Shown one piece after another: positions 8,171 to 15,727 of a stretch of 34,342 nucleotides of DNA. Position 1 is the first letter of the stretch; the number at the start of each line of letters is the position of its first letter. The DNA comes from Planctomycetota bacterium. GTDB lineage: Bacteria; Planctomycetota; Phycisphaerae; Sedimentisphaerales; Anaerobacaceae. The DNA lies in NCBI GenBank assembly GCA_012719085.1, contig JAAYBA010000021.1, forward strand, positions 1-34,342. The letters run 5' to 3'. The notes beneath the pieces are model-generated. The model ran no database searches. It was not told where the DNA came from and saw only the letters and a program-made list of their open reading frames with translations. The position numbers were made by a program, and so were the translations under genes.

Positions 8171-8270
8171 TGCCACGGCTGAAATCAACGGCTGCAAAAC
8201 CGCATGGGCCCAAGCCCATCCTGCGGACTACGAACCAGGCAATTAAGGACCGAAGCAGCAAGGAGCACAA

Positions 8271-9206
8271 ATGACCGACTTCAACCTGAATTCTCTGATC
8301 GATCTCGATGTGTGCGTACTCAATGCGCTGGATCTCTTCGCCGACCCCAAGACGGTGTTCCCCCGTCCGAACCTGGCCCGGTTCAAGCGGCCCCTGGTCG
8401 TCGGCAGCGGCAACGCCATCGCGACCGGCAAGATCATCTTCGACGACAAGGACGCCGTGCTGGCCGACGAGGGCACGTTCCAGAACAAGCTGGACGCCGT
8501 CGGCGACATCGACGGCGTGGCCCTGTTCTCCGCCTCCGGCGGCAAGCACGCCCCGATCATCGCAGAAGCGGTCAAGCCCAAGGGCCTGCCCGTCGTGCTG
8601 TTCACGTCCAATCCGTCCAGCATGGCCAACGACTACGTCGATGAGGCCTACGTGTTTCCCAGCCTGCCGGAGCCGTACACCTACAACACCTCCACGTACA
8701 TGGGCATGATGATGGCGAGCCTCGTGGACGATCCGAAGGCCGAAGCCGCAAAGATTCGCGCGTACATCAAGGACGTCATCGACCCGACGCTCGCCGCCTA
8801 CGACAAGAAACCCGGCGGCTTCGAGGCGTATTACCTGCTCGTGCCCGAGCAGTTCGAGCTGATCCGAATCATGTTCGCCACGAAGTTCGTCGAGCTGTTC
8901 GGCCGGCGCGTGGCCCGCGACGTGTTCACCTGGGAGCAGTCCAAGCACGCCACCACCGTGGTCGACGCCCCCAGCGAGCTGTTCATCGCCTTCGGCCGCG
9001 AGAACGATTCGTTCGGCACGGACCGCCTGAACATCCCGCTTCCGGACGATTGCAGCTATCCGGCGATCATGGCGATCGGCTACTACGTGATCGGCAAGAT
9101 CCAGGCCCAGAAGCCCGCCTGGTTCAAGCAGGGTGTCGGGCCGTTCGTCGAGCGGGCCTCCAAGCTCTTCGGCCAGACGATCAAGCCTCTCGTCGAATTC
9201 AAGTAG
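8271..9206 (+). CDS. SIS-domain protein, possible sugar-phosphate isomerase
   Basis: SIS domains bind phosphosugars in isomerases and regulators. Here the first domain shows GSGNAIATGKIIF (about residues 46-58) and a glycine/serine turn LFSASGGKHAPIIAEAV (about 84-100), then LPVVLFTSNPSSMA, a standard SIS alternation of strand, turn and helix. The second half (FTWEQSKHATTVV, ENDSFGTDRL) resembles the second SIS domain of glucosamine or glucose-6-phosphate isomerases, but I cannot name the substrate. AAGGAG lies 5 nt before the ATG. It is divergent from amrS and convergent with the sulfatase gene. It could be a distant phosphoglucose/phosphomannose isomerase homologue or a cytoplasmic sugar-phosphate-binding protein. 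Confidence 0.7.
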   Translation: MTDFNLNSLIDLDVCVLNALDLFADPKTVFPRPNLARFKRPLVVGSGNAIATGKIIFDDKDAVLADEGTFQNKLDAVGDIDGVALFSASGGKHAPIIAEAVKPKGLPVVLFTSNPSSMANDYVDEAYVFPSLPEPYTYNTSTYMGMMMASLVDDPKAEAAKIRAYIKDVIDPTLAAYDKKPGGFEAYYLLVPEQFELIRIMFATKFVELFGRRVARDVFTWEQSKHATTVVDAPSELFIAFGRENDSFGTDRLNIPLPDDCSYPAIMAIGYYVIGKIQAQKPAWFKQGVGPFVERASKLFGQTIKPLVEFK

Positions 9207-9269
9207 TCGGGAAGCCGCTCTCTCCCTCGGTCGGACCATGCCGCCGTCTGCGGTATCGGTACGCACAGG

Positions 9270-10739
9270 CTAAATCGTGCGCATGGGGTCCATCTGCTTG
9301 AGAAGGGTCTCGTCGGGACCGCCGCCGAACTGCCGCCAGTAGTGTTCTTTGAACGGATTGACCGTCGGGCCGACGGCGTCCTCGTTGACCATACAGGGCA
9401 GGACCTTGTCCCACCATCGGTCGTAAGCGGCTCGCATCTTCGCGACGACCTCGGGGTGCTGGTCGATGACGTTTTTCGTCTCGCCCGGATCGTCGGCGAT
9501 GTCGTAGAGTTCGGTGTTGTTGACCAGCCGAAATCGGGTGTTTCGCACGGCGCAGTCGGCGTACTTGCTCTCGGCGGCCTTGCCGCGGGCCCAGCGGCCC
9601 TTGTGAACGAAGAGACAGCGGTCGGGCCAATCCGCTTTCGCGTCCAGCAGCAGCGGAACGAGGCTGCGCCCGTCCAGTTCCACAGACCCCGGGATCTTGG
9701 CGCCGGCGATCTCGGCCAGCGTGGGAAACAGATCGATATGCGCCGCCAGGGCGTTCACATCGACTCCCCTACCGAGCGTGCCAGGCCAGCGGAAAAACGC
9801 CGGGACCCGCGTGCCGCCCTGGTAGGGGCTGCCCTTCGCGGACCGCATGCCCGCGTTGTACAGATTGCCGCGAGAGTGGCCGTTGTCGGTCATGAAGATC
9901 AGCAGTGTCCCCTCGCTGAGCTTCCACTCGTCGAGCCTGGCCAGCAGACGGCCGACGTTGTCGTCGATATTGGCGATCATCCCGTAATACGCCGCATCGG
10001 CCGTCGCCATGCCCGCGTCCAGATAGGGTCTCTGGTAGGCCTCCGGGCCGACGTAGGGACTGTGCGGGGCGTTCGTCGAGATATAGGCGAAGAATGGCCC
10101 GCCCTTCCGCGATTCGGCGCCGATCCAATCGAGCGCCCGATCAAAGAAGACATCGGTACAGAAACCAGTGGTCTTCACAAACGTCCCGTTGTGCAGAATG
10201 GCGGGGTCGAAGTAGCTGTTGCCCGGCGCGTCGCCGCAACTGCCCGGATAGGTCTGCCCGATCCCGCCGCCGCCGTGGATAAAGACCTCGTCGAAGCCGC
10301 GCTTCTCGGGCTGATAGGGCTCTTCATCGCCAAGGTGCCATTTGCCGAATATCCCGGTGGCATAGCCGGCGTCCTTGAGCACCTGGGCGATCGTGGTCGC
10401 ACCGAGACTGAGCCGTTCGCGTTCGTAGATCGTGTGCGTAACACCCGAGCGGAACTCGTGCCGGCCGGTCATCAGCGCCGCCCGCGTCGGCGCGCACGTC
10501 GGACTCACGTGGAAATCGGTGAACCGAACGCTCTGCGCGTGCAGCCGGTCCAGATGGGGCGTCTTGAGGATCGGGTTGCCGTGACAGGACAGTTCGCCAT
10601 ACCCCTGGTCGTCGGTGATGACCAGAACGATATTGGGCCTGCCTGCGGCCGTCCGGGCGCGAGCACATCGGGGCATCAGGGCCGCCACGCCCGCCAGAGC
10701 AGCGGCGTTGACAAAATCACGACGGGTCATCATCTCCAT
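9270..10739 (-). CDS. Tat-exported Cys-type sulfatase (arylsulfatase A family)
   Basis: Sulfatases of this family hydrolyse sulfate esters with a formylglycine made from a cysteine. The motif CAPTR at residues 82-86, followed by AALMTGRH, gives Cys82 as the modified residue. Metal ligands are visible in ITDDQGYG (Asp43, Asp44) and FMTDNGH, with GKWHLG in between. The leader TRRDFVNAAALAGVAALM is a twin-arginine signal with a short hydrophobic core, implying folded export by the TatAC encoded at 3166-4472. At 489 residues it has family-typical length and no extra domain. The substrate is probably a sulfated polysaccharide, inferred from its neighbours (GH43/117-like protein, mannonate-dehydratase-like protein). 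No formylglycine-generating enzyme is in the window. Confidence 0.95.
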   Translation of the reverse strand: MEMMTRRDFVNAAALAGVAALMPRCARARTAAGRPNIVLVITDDQGYGELSCHGNPILKTPHLDRLHAQSVRFTDFHVSPTCAPTRAALMTGRHEFRSGVTHTIYERERLSLGATTIAQVLKDAGYATGIFGKWHLGDEEPYQPEKRGFDEVFIHGGGGIGQTYPGSCGDAPGNSYFDPAILHNGTFVKTTGFCTDVFFDRALDWIGAESRKGGPFFAYISTNAPHSPYVGPEAYQRPYLDAGMATADAAYYGMIANIDDNVGRLLARLDEWKLSEGTLLIFMTDNGHSRGNLYNAGMRSAKGSPYQGGTRVPAFFRWPGTLGRGVDVNALAAHIDLFPTLAEIAGAKIPGSVELDGRSLVPLLLDAKADWPDRCLFVHKGRWARGKAAESKYADCAVRNTRFRLVNNTELYDIADDPGETKNVIDQHPEVVAKMRAAYDRWWDKVLPCMVNEDAVGPTVNPFKEHYWRQFGGGPDETLLKQMDPMRTI

Positions 10740-10980
10740 GGATCCTGCCTTGCCGTTTTTGGGTTATGCGACCATCCACACCTTATCCGATTCCACCGAT
10801 TCGGTCCATGAGTACGTGAATCGAACAATATGAAGGAGCACCTGTCTGCTTCGATTTGGCTCGCATTGCAGGACACAAGGCAGTACCATCGCTCCAGCGG
10901 CTGATAGACGTTGGCCCGCGCGGCGGTTTCGAATGACTCACACATCCGATTTTGTAGACTACTGAGCTCAGGGGCATTGA

Positions 10981-11895
10981 ATGCGACAGATCGGCCGATT
11001 GGATGATGAAGCCCAGGCAAGACGGTTCGGAGACTTCCTCTACGGTCGCCGGATCGAAAACCAGGTAGACCCGGCCTCCAACGGCGGATGGGACCTCTGG
11101 GTCCTCGACGAATCGCAACTCGAAGAGGCCGCGTCGCTGTTCGAGCGGTTCGCTGCGCGGCCCGACGATCCAACGTTTGCCGGGGGGGCCGAGAAGGGCG
11201 CCCGGCAGCGACAGCGCGACGTGCAGGCGAGCGTTCCCAAGCGGGCCCGCATCGTGGACGGCCGCACCGCGTTCTACAGGCCCCTGATCGGCTACGGCGT
11301 TTTGACGATGGCGCTGCTGGCGATCAGCGTGCTTGTGACGCTCGCCACCGGCCTGGGCGAGAACGACCGCATCATCGCCTATCTGTCGGTCACGCACTAC
11401 TCCTTCGACGGACAGTACGTCGAATGGGACTCGGGCCTGCCCGAAATCCGCCGGGGCCAGTTTTGGCGGCTCTTCACGCCCATGTTCGTGCACTTCGGCC
11501 TGCTGCATATCTTCTTCAACATGATGTGGCTGAGGGACCTGGGCAGCATGATCGAGACCCGCAAAGGGATGTGGCACTTGCTGATGCTGGTGCTGGTGAT
11601 TTCGGCCGTCTCCAATCTCGGCCAGTATGTCATGAGCGGGCCGACGTTCGGCGGCATGTCGGGCGTGGTCTTCGGGCTGCTCGGCTATATCTGGATGCAG
11701 GGCAAATTCGACCCCGCCTCCGGCCTGGAGCTGCACCCGCAGACCGTCATGCTCATGATCGGATGGTTCTTTCTGGGCCTGTCGGGCCTGGTCGGCAACA
11801 TTGCCAACACCGCCCACGGCGTCGGCGCCGTCGTCGGGATCGCATGGGGCTTCCTCGCGGCCCAATGGACCGTCCGTCAGCGCCATGTTCGATGA
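10981..11895 (+). CDS. glpG: GlpG-like rhomboid intramembrane serine protease
   Basis: Rhomboids cleave transmembrane substrates within the bilayer. The soluble N-terminal region (about 1-90) resembles the GlpG cytoplasmic domain, including WDLWVLDESQLEEA. The membrane core starts near residue 100. Helix 2 carries HFGLLHIFFN (H171, H176, N180), and the catalytic dyad is Ser227 in GGMSG and His279 in NTAHG. Helix-dimer glycines and the FWRLFTPMFVH amphipathic loop are present. The 304-residue length is slightly more than the ~276 of E. coli GlpG. The start at 10981 has AGGGG about 7 nt upstream. The gene is divergent from the sulfatase and is followed after 12 bp by the secreted propeller protein, so the two are probably co-transcribed. 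Confidence 0.93.
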   Translation: MRQIGRLDDEAQARRFGDFLYGRRIENQVDPASNGGWDLWVLDESQLEEAASLFERFAARPDDPTFAGGAEKGARQRQRDVQASVPKRARIVDGRTAFYRPLIGYGVLTMALLAISVLVTLATGLGENDRIIAYLSVTHYSFDGQYVEWDSGLPEIRRGQFWRLFTPMFVHFGLLHIFFNMMWLRDLGSMIETRKGMWHLLMLVLVISAVSNLGQYVMSGPTFGGMSGVVFGLLGYIWMQGKFDPASGLELHPQTVMLMIGWFFLGLSGLVGNIANTAHGVGAVVGIAWGFLAAQWTVRQRHVR

Positions 11896-11907
11896 AAGGA
11901 CAATCGC

Positions 11908-12906
11908 ATGAAGAGCAGAATCATCGTGTGTCTGTGTCTCGTGGCTCCCGTGTGCGGCCTGTGCCATGCCGCTGACGAGCGAACGTTCGACCTGGCCAAT
12001 GCCCCGGCCCCGCTGTTCCGCGACCCGCCCTGGGACGGGGCCGCCGACCCGGCGCCCGTATGGAACGACCAGGCGAACGAATGGTGGGTCTACTACACCC
12101 AGAGGCGGGCGACCCTCCAGCCCAACAAGGGCGTCGAGTTCTGCCACGGCTCAGCCATCGGCATCGCCGCCTCGAAGGATGGACGGCAGTGGCGCTACCT
12201 CGGCGTTTGCCAGGGCGACCAAGGACTCGGCCAGCCCATCGCGAGCAACTGTAGCTGGTGGGCGCCGGGCGTCCTGTACCACGAGGGCCTCTATCACATG
12301 TACGTCTCGTGGGTGGACGGCATCTACACCGAGTGGATTGGCAAGCGGTTCATCAAGCACTTCACCAGCGCCGACGGAAAGACCTGGACCTACCAATCCG
12401 CGCTCGATCTGTCCTCGGACCGGTGCATCGATGCCGGTATCTATCGCGCGGGCGGCAAGTGGTGCATGCTCTATAAAGACGAGGTCCACGGGTCGCGCTC
12501 CTATCTGGCGCAGAGCGACGACCTCTATCGTTGGAAGGTGGTCGGGCCGGCCATCACCGACGTCAGCCACGAGGCGCCGTTCGTCTGGCAGTGGCACGGT
12601 GCCTACTGGCTCGTGGTGGACTCCTGGAAGCGCGGGATACGGGTGTATCGGTCGCAGGACGGCCTGACTGACTGGCAGTACACCGGCAGCCTGCTCCGCG
12701 AGCCGGGCAAACGCGACAAGGACGACGCCCAGGGAGGCCATCCCGGCATCATCCTGCTCGGAGATCGGGCCATCATCCTCTATCACGTGCACTACCCGCC
12801 GGCGCACCCGCTCCACGGCACCAACCGCACCGTCTTGCAGGCGGCCGAACTCGAATACCACGACGGCACGATCACCTGCGACCGCGACAAGTACGCCGAC
12901 CGATGA
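11908..12906 (+). CDS. Secreted GH43/GH117-like five-bladed beta-propeller protein
   Basis: The product has a Sec signal peptide (about residues 1-21, ending GLCHA). The rest looks like a five-bladed propeller of the GH43/GH117 type: repeated short blades with aspartates at strand starts, including DPAPVWNDQANEWWVYY, GIAASKDGRQWRYLG, GKTWTY, SYLAQSDDLYRWK and VYRSQDGLTDWQY. The early DPAPVWND carries an Asp where these families keep their base, but I cannot assign all catalytic residues, so hydrolase activity is an inference. AAAGGA lies 7 nt before the ATG. It sits 12 bp after the rhomboid gene and is tail-to-tail with the enolase-family gene, 6 bp away. A role in breaking a marine-type polysaccharide would fit the nearby sulfatase. 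Confidence 0.7.
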   Translation: MKSRIIVCLCLVAPVCGLCHAADERTFDLANAPAPLFRDPPWDGAADPAPVWNDQANEWWVYYTQRRATLQPNKGVEFCHGSAIGIAASKDGRQWRYLGVCQGDQGLGQPIASNCSWWAPGVLYHEGLYHMYVSWVDGIYTEWIGKRFIKHFTSADGKTWTYQSALDLSSDRCIDAGIYRAGGKWCMLYKDEVHGSRSYLAQSDDLYRWKVVGPAITDVSHEAPFVWQWHGAYWLVVDSWKRGIRVYRSQDGLTDWQYTGSLLREPGKRDKDDAQGGHPGIILLGDRAIILYHVHYPPAHPLHGTNRTVLQAAELEYHDGTITCDRDKYADR

Positions 12907-12912
12907 CGCCGA

Positions 12913-14244
12913 TTACGGCCGGACCGCAGTGCCGTCGGGCCGGCGGACCGGGTTCCAGTACCCCGGATGCTCCGGCAGCGGAAACTTGGCCGCCAGGGTC
13001 TCGTCGATATCCACGCCCCAACCCGGCGCCTCATTGACGTGCATATAGCCATTTTCAACCGTCGGCGCACCAGGGAAGACCTCGCGCGTCCGCTCGTTGA
13101 AGTGCACCGCCTCCTGGATGCCGAAGTTCCAGATCGCCAGGTCGAGGTGCGCGTTGGCGGCGTGCCCGACCGGCGAGACGTCGCCCGGTCCGTGCCAGGC
13201 GCTGCGGACGTTGAACCATTCGCCCAGCGCCGCGATCTTGCGCGCGACGCTGAGCCCGCCGATCTGCGAGATGTGCACGCGGATGAAGTCGATCAGCCGC
13301 TCGCTCATCAGGCCGACCCATTCGTGCGGGCTGTTGTACAACTCGCCCATCGCGATCGGCACGCAGGTCTGCTGGCGAAGCAGTTTGAAATAGCCAATGT
13401 CCTCAGGCGAGAAAGGATCCTCGATAAAGTACGGCCGGTATTCTTCCAGCCGCTTGACCAGGTTGATCGCCTCGATCGGGGGGATGCGCTCGTGGATGTC
13501 GTGCAGCAGCTCGACGTCGTCGCCACAGGTGCTGCGGATGTGCTCGAACATCTCGATCGTGCCCCTGACATACGGCCGGATCGCCATGTTCGAATCGACC
13601 GACGCCCCGAAACCGGCTTCCTTGAAATCGGCCTGTTTCGACAGGTGCGGCGAGCCATAGCCGCCCCGCTGGATGCGGATGTGCCGGAACCCGCGATCCA
13701 TCGCCTGCCGAACGCTCTGCTCGATCTGCGCCAGCGTCCCGCCGCCGCAGTGCGTATAGCAATCGATCGCGAATCGGCACTTGCCGCCGAGCAACTGGTA
13801 GACAGGCATGTTCGCCCGCTTGCCCTTGATGTCCCACAGGGCCTGATCGAGCCCGCATAGAGAGTTGTTGAGCACCGGACCGTTTCGCCAGTAGGAACTC
13901 GTGTAGGCGTTCTGCCACATGTCCTCGATGTTGTCGGCGTCGCGGCCTTGGGCGAACGGCTTGAGATAGTCGTTGACGGCCGAGACCACGGGCAACGGCC
14001 TCTGATTGAACGTTGCGCAGCCGAGCCCGTATAGACCGGGCTCGCTCGTATCGACCTTCACCACGCATAAACGGATGCCCTGCGGGGCAGTGACGATCGC
14101 TTTGACATCGGTGATCTTCAGAGCAGGCAGCCCCTTCGTAGCCTGGGCGTACTGGGCCGCCGAGGCATCCTCCTGCCGGCCCGCCCATCCGAGCAGCCCT
14201 GCCGCCCCCAGTCCGATGGCCCCCAGCATCTCACGTCGATCCAT
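12913..14244 (-). CDS. Enolase-superfamily mannonate dehydratase-like protein with Tat-type leader
   Basis: The closest family I recognise is D-mannonate dehydratase/RspA of the enolase superfamily, which dehydrates mannonate or gluconate in hexuronate catabolism. Numbering from the start at 14244, the Mg ligands are Asp249 (LLHDIHER), Glu275 (FIEDP) and Glu301 (AMGELYNS). The acid/base candidates are His251 and His351 (AWHGPGDVSPVG), and the family tail IWNFGIQEAVHF is present. The start is set by AAGGAGG 5 nt before this ATG; the frame is open 14 codons further. The leader DRREMLGAIGLGAAGLLG is a twin-arginine signal, unexpected for an enzyme normally in the cytoplasm. The FHA gene is 35 bp upstream and probably co-transcribed. 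Confidence 0.88.
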   Translation of the reverse strand: MDRREMLGAIGLGAAGLLGWAGRQEDASAAQYAQATKGLPALKITDVKAIVTAPQGIRLCVVKVDTSEPGLYGLGCATFNQRPLPVVSAVNDYLKPFAQGRDADNIEDMWQNAYTSSYWRNGPVLNNSLCGLDQALWDIKGKRANMPVYQLLGGKCRFAIDCYTHCGGGTLAQIEQSVRQAMDRGFRHIRIQRGGYGSPHLSKQADFKEAGFGASVDSNMAIRPYVRGTIEMFEHIRSTCGDDVELLHDIHERIPPIEAINLVKRLEEYRPYFIEDPFSPEDIGYFKLLRQQTCVPIAMGELYNSPHEWVGLMSERLIDFIRVHISQIGGLSVARKIAALGEWFNVRSAWHGPGDVSPVGHAANAHLDLAIWNFGIQEAVHFNERTREVFPGAPTVENGYMHVNEAPGWGVDIDETLAAKFPLPEHPGYWNPVRRPDGTAVRP

Positions 14245-14279
14245 GCATACCTCCTTGTCCCGATTCGCCCGTTCAGTCA

Positions 14280-14711
14280 TCACCACTTGATCGGGTGCCC
14301 GGTCTCCCCCTGGCCCCGATCAACCTCGTCGATCTCCTGCGGCCCATAGACCGTGACACGCATCCGCTCGCCCACCTTCCTATAGTGCAGCAGCGCGCTG
14401 TCTTTGTCTTTGAAGTCCCTGTCCACGAACAGCAGCGTCGTCAGGCCGACCAGGATCACGTCTCCGTCGGCCAGAGGCGTCTCGCCGGAGATCCGCTGGT
14501 TGTTGACATAGACCCCGTTACGGCTCTTCATGTCGTAGGCATAGTACTTGCCGATCCTCTCGTCGTACCGGATTTGCAGGTGCTTGCGGGAGACCATGTT
14601 GTCCAGGACCTGAATCAGCAGCGCCTCGTCCCGCCCGATCACGTTGGTTCGCCGCCCGAGTGGATAGTAATCCCCTTCCTGTTTGCCCGATGTGATAATC
14701 AGTGATGCCAT
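14280..14711 (-). CDS. FHA-domain protein
   Basis: FHA domains bind phosphothreonine peptides. This 143-residue protein is almost only that domain. It begins MASLIITSGKQEGDYYPLG and shows the conserved GR turn (VIGRD), the SRKH motif, the NGVYVN segment (SRNGVYVNNQRI) and the DGDVILVG strand. About 45 residues follow the domain, ending without a known motif. The frame is open for 74 codons upstream, but the ATG at 14711 has GGGAG 8 nt before it, and similarity starts there. A good promoter lies at 14764-14792. It precedes the mannonate-dehydratase-like gene by 35 bp. No Ser/Thr kinase is in the window, so its partner is unknown. Confidence 0.9.
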   Translation of the reverse strand: MASLIITSGKQEGDYYPLGRRTNVIGRDEALLIQVLDNMVSRKHLQIRYDERIGKYYAYDMKSRNGVYVNNQRISGETPLADGDVILVGLTTLLFVDRDFKDKDSALLHYRKVGERMRVTVYGPQEIDEVDRGQGETGHPIKW

Positions 14712-14763
14712 GGTTGCGACTCCCGGTCTTCCGTGGATCAAACCGATCTGCATCAGTGCGATA

Positions 14764-14792
14764 ATCGTACGAGTCCGATGTAGCCCTGTCAA
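14764..14792 (-). promoter_or_regulatory. sigma70-like promoter for the FHA gene
   Basis: TTGACA (14787-14792, minus strand) and TACGAT (14764-14769) are spaced 17 bp apart. The predicted 5' UTR is about 45 nt. It would drive the FHA gene and the enolase-family gene behind it. Confidence 0.55.
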
Positions 14793-14813
14793 CCCTGAAG
14801 CCGCAACTCCGGA

Positions 14814-14842
14814 TTGACGCTGCCATGAACATCCGATAGCCT
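14814..14842 (+). promoter_or_regulatory. Possible promoter for the HAD gene
   Basis: TTGACG (14814-14819) and TAGCCT (14837-14842) have 17-bp spacing, matching 5/6 and 3/6. The site is back-to-back with the FHA promoter and about 50 bp before the chosen ATG at 14893. The -10 box is weak. Confidence 0.35.
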
Positions 14843-14892
14843 TGGGGACAGATATGTCGGCTGGGCGACTTCTTATGACCGATGGAGAATCG

Positions 14893-15666
14893 ATGGGAGA
14901 ATTGAGAAACAAACGTGGGTTTATCTGCGACATGGACGGGGTGATCTACCACGGCTCACGCCTGCTGGAGGGCTCGAAGGCGTTCGTCGATTGGCTCCAG
15001 AGCGAGGGCAAGCGGTTCCTGTTCCTCACCAACAGCTCCGCTCGTTCGCCGCGTGAACTGCATCAGAAACTGCGGCACATGGGCATCGAAGTCGGCGAGG
15101 AGCATTTCATCACCTCCGGCATGGCCACCGCCCATTTCATCGCCTCGCAATGTCCCGGCGGACGGGTCTTCGCCATCGGCGATTCGGGGCTCTATCAGGC
15201 CCTGTACGAAGCGGGACTTTCCGTTGATGAGAGCCACCCTGACTACGTGATCGTCGGCGAGACGCGAAGCTACAGCTACGAGAAGATCGAGACGGCCATC
15301 CAGCTTGTGCTGGGCGGGGCCAGGCTGGTGGGGACCAACCCCGACCTGACGGGTCCGACGGAGAAAGGGATCGCTCCGGCGTGCCGGGCCTTGGCGGCGC
15401 CGATCGAACTGGCCACCGGACGGCAGGCCTATTTCGTCGGCAAACCCAACCCGCTCATCATGCGTCACGCCCTGACGCTGCTGAGCTGCCAGCGCGAAGA
15501 GACCGTGATCATCGGCGACCGGATGGACACCGACGTCGTCGCGGGCATCGAAGCGGGCATCGACACCGTCCTGGTCCTCAGCGGTATCACGAGAGAATCC
15601 GATCTGGACGCCTACGCCTATCGCCCGCACCATATCCTCAAGGATGTCAGCGAGATCCCATCGTAA
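14893..15666 (+). CDS. HAD-IIA family phosphatase, NagD-like
   Basis: NagD-type HAD hydrolases remove phosphate from sugar phosphates or nucleotides. The nucleophile motif is CDMDGVIYHG (Asp13, Asp15), motif II is FLTNSS, the cap carries VGETRSYSY and GTNPDLTGPTEKG, and motifs III/IV are VGKPNP and IIGDRMDTDV. The 258-residue length suits the family. The ATG at 14893 is preferred over the upstream in-frame ATG codons because GGAG is 5 nt away and the conserved core begins soon after. Glycolate- or 4-nitrophenylphosphate-type activities are alternatives; the substrate cannot be set from sequence. It heads a plus-strand run of transporter and accessory genes. Confidence 0.9.
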   Translation: MGELRNKRGFICDMDGVIYHGSRLLEGSKAFVDWLQSEGKRFLFLTNSSARSPRELHQKLRHMGIEVGEEHFITSGMATAHFIASQCPGGRVFAIGDSGLYQALYEAGLSVDESHPDYVIVGETRSYSYEKIETAIQLVLGGARLVGTNPDLTGPTEKGIAPACRALAAPIELATGRQAYFVGKPNPLIMRHALTLLSCQREETVIIGDRMDTDVVAGIEAGIDTVLVLSGITRESDLDAYAYRPHHILKDVSEIPS

Positions 15667-15690
15667 TTGTCCTGTCTGCTCGGTCCGGCA

Positions 15691-15719
15691 TTTCCACATC
15701 GGCCCGACCCTTGTACAAT
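15691..15719 (+). promoter_or_regulatory. Promoter placed for a leaderless CNT transcript
   Basis: TTTCCA (15691-15696) and TACAAT (15714-15719) have 17-bp spacing. The -10 box ends only 8 bp before the ATG at 15728, so RNA would start at or just before the start codon. No ribosome binding site is visible upstream of that ATG. Confidence 0.45.
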
Positions 15720-15727
15720 CCGACGTC

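Noticed and set aside
5699-8182. 827-codon plus-strand frame across pdxB and amrS
   Set aside because: It is the antisense of two well-supported genes and has no recognisable domain.
9207-9269. Shared terminator between the SIS and sulfatase genes
   Set aside because: Only a 4-bp stem (CCGC/GCGG) with no T-run is present in this 63-bp gap.
10828-10905. 24-codon ORF (MKEHLSAS start) in the sulfatase-rhomboid gap
   Set aside because: It has no convincing ribosome binding site, promoter or protein-like pattern.
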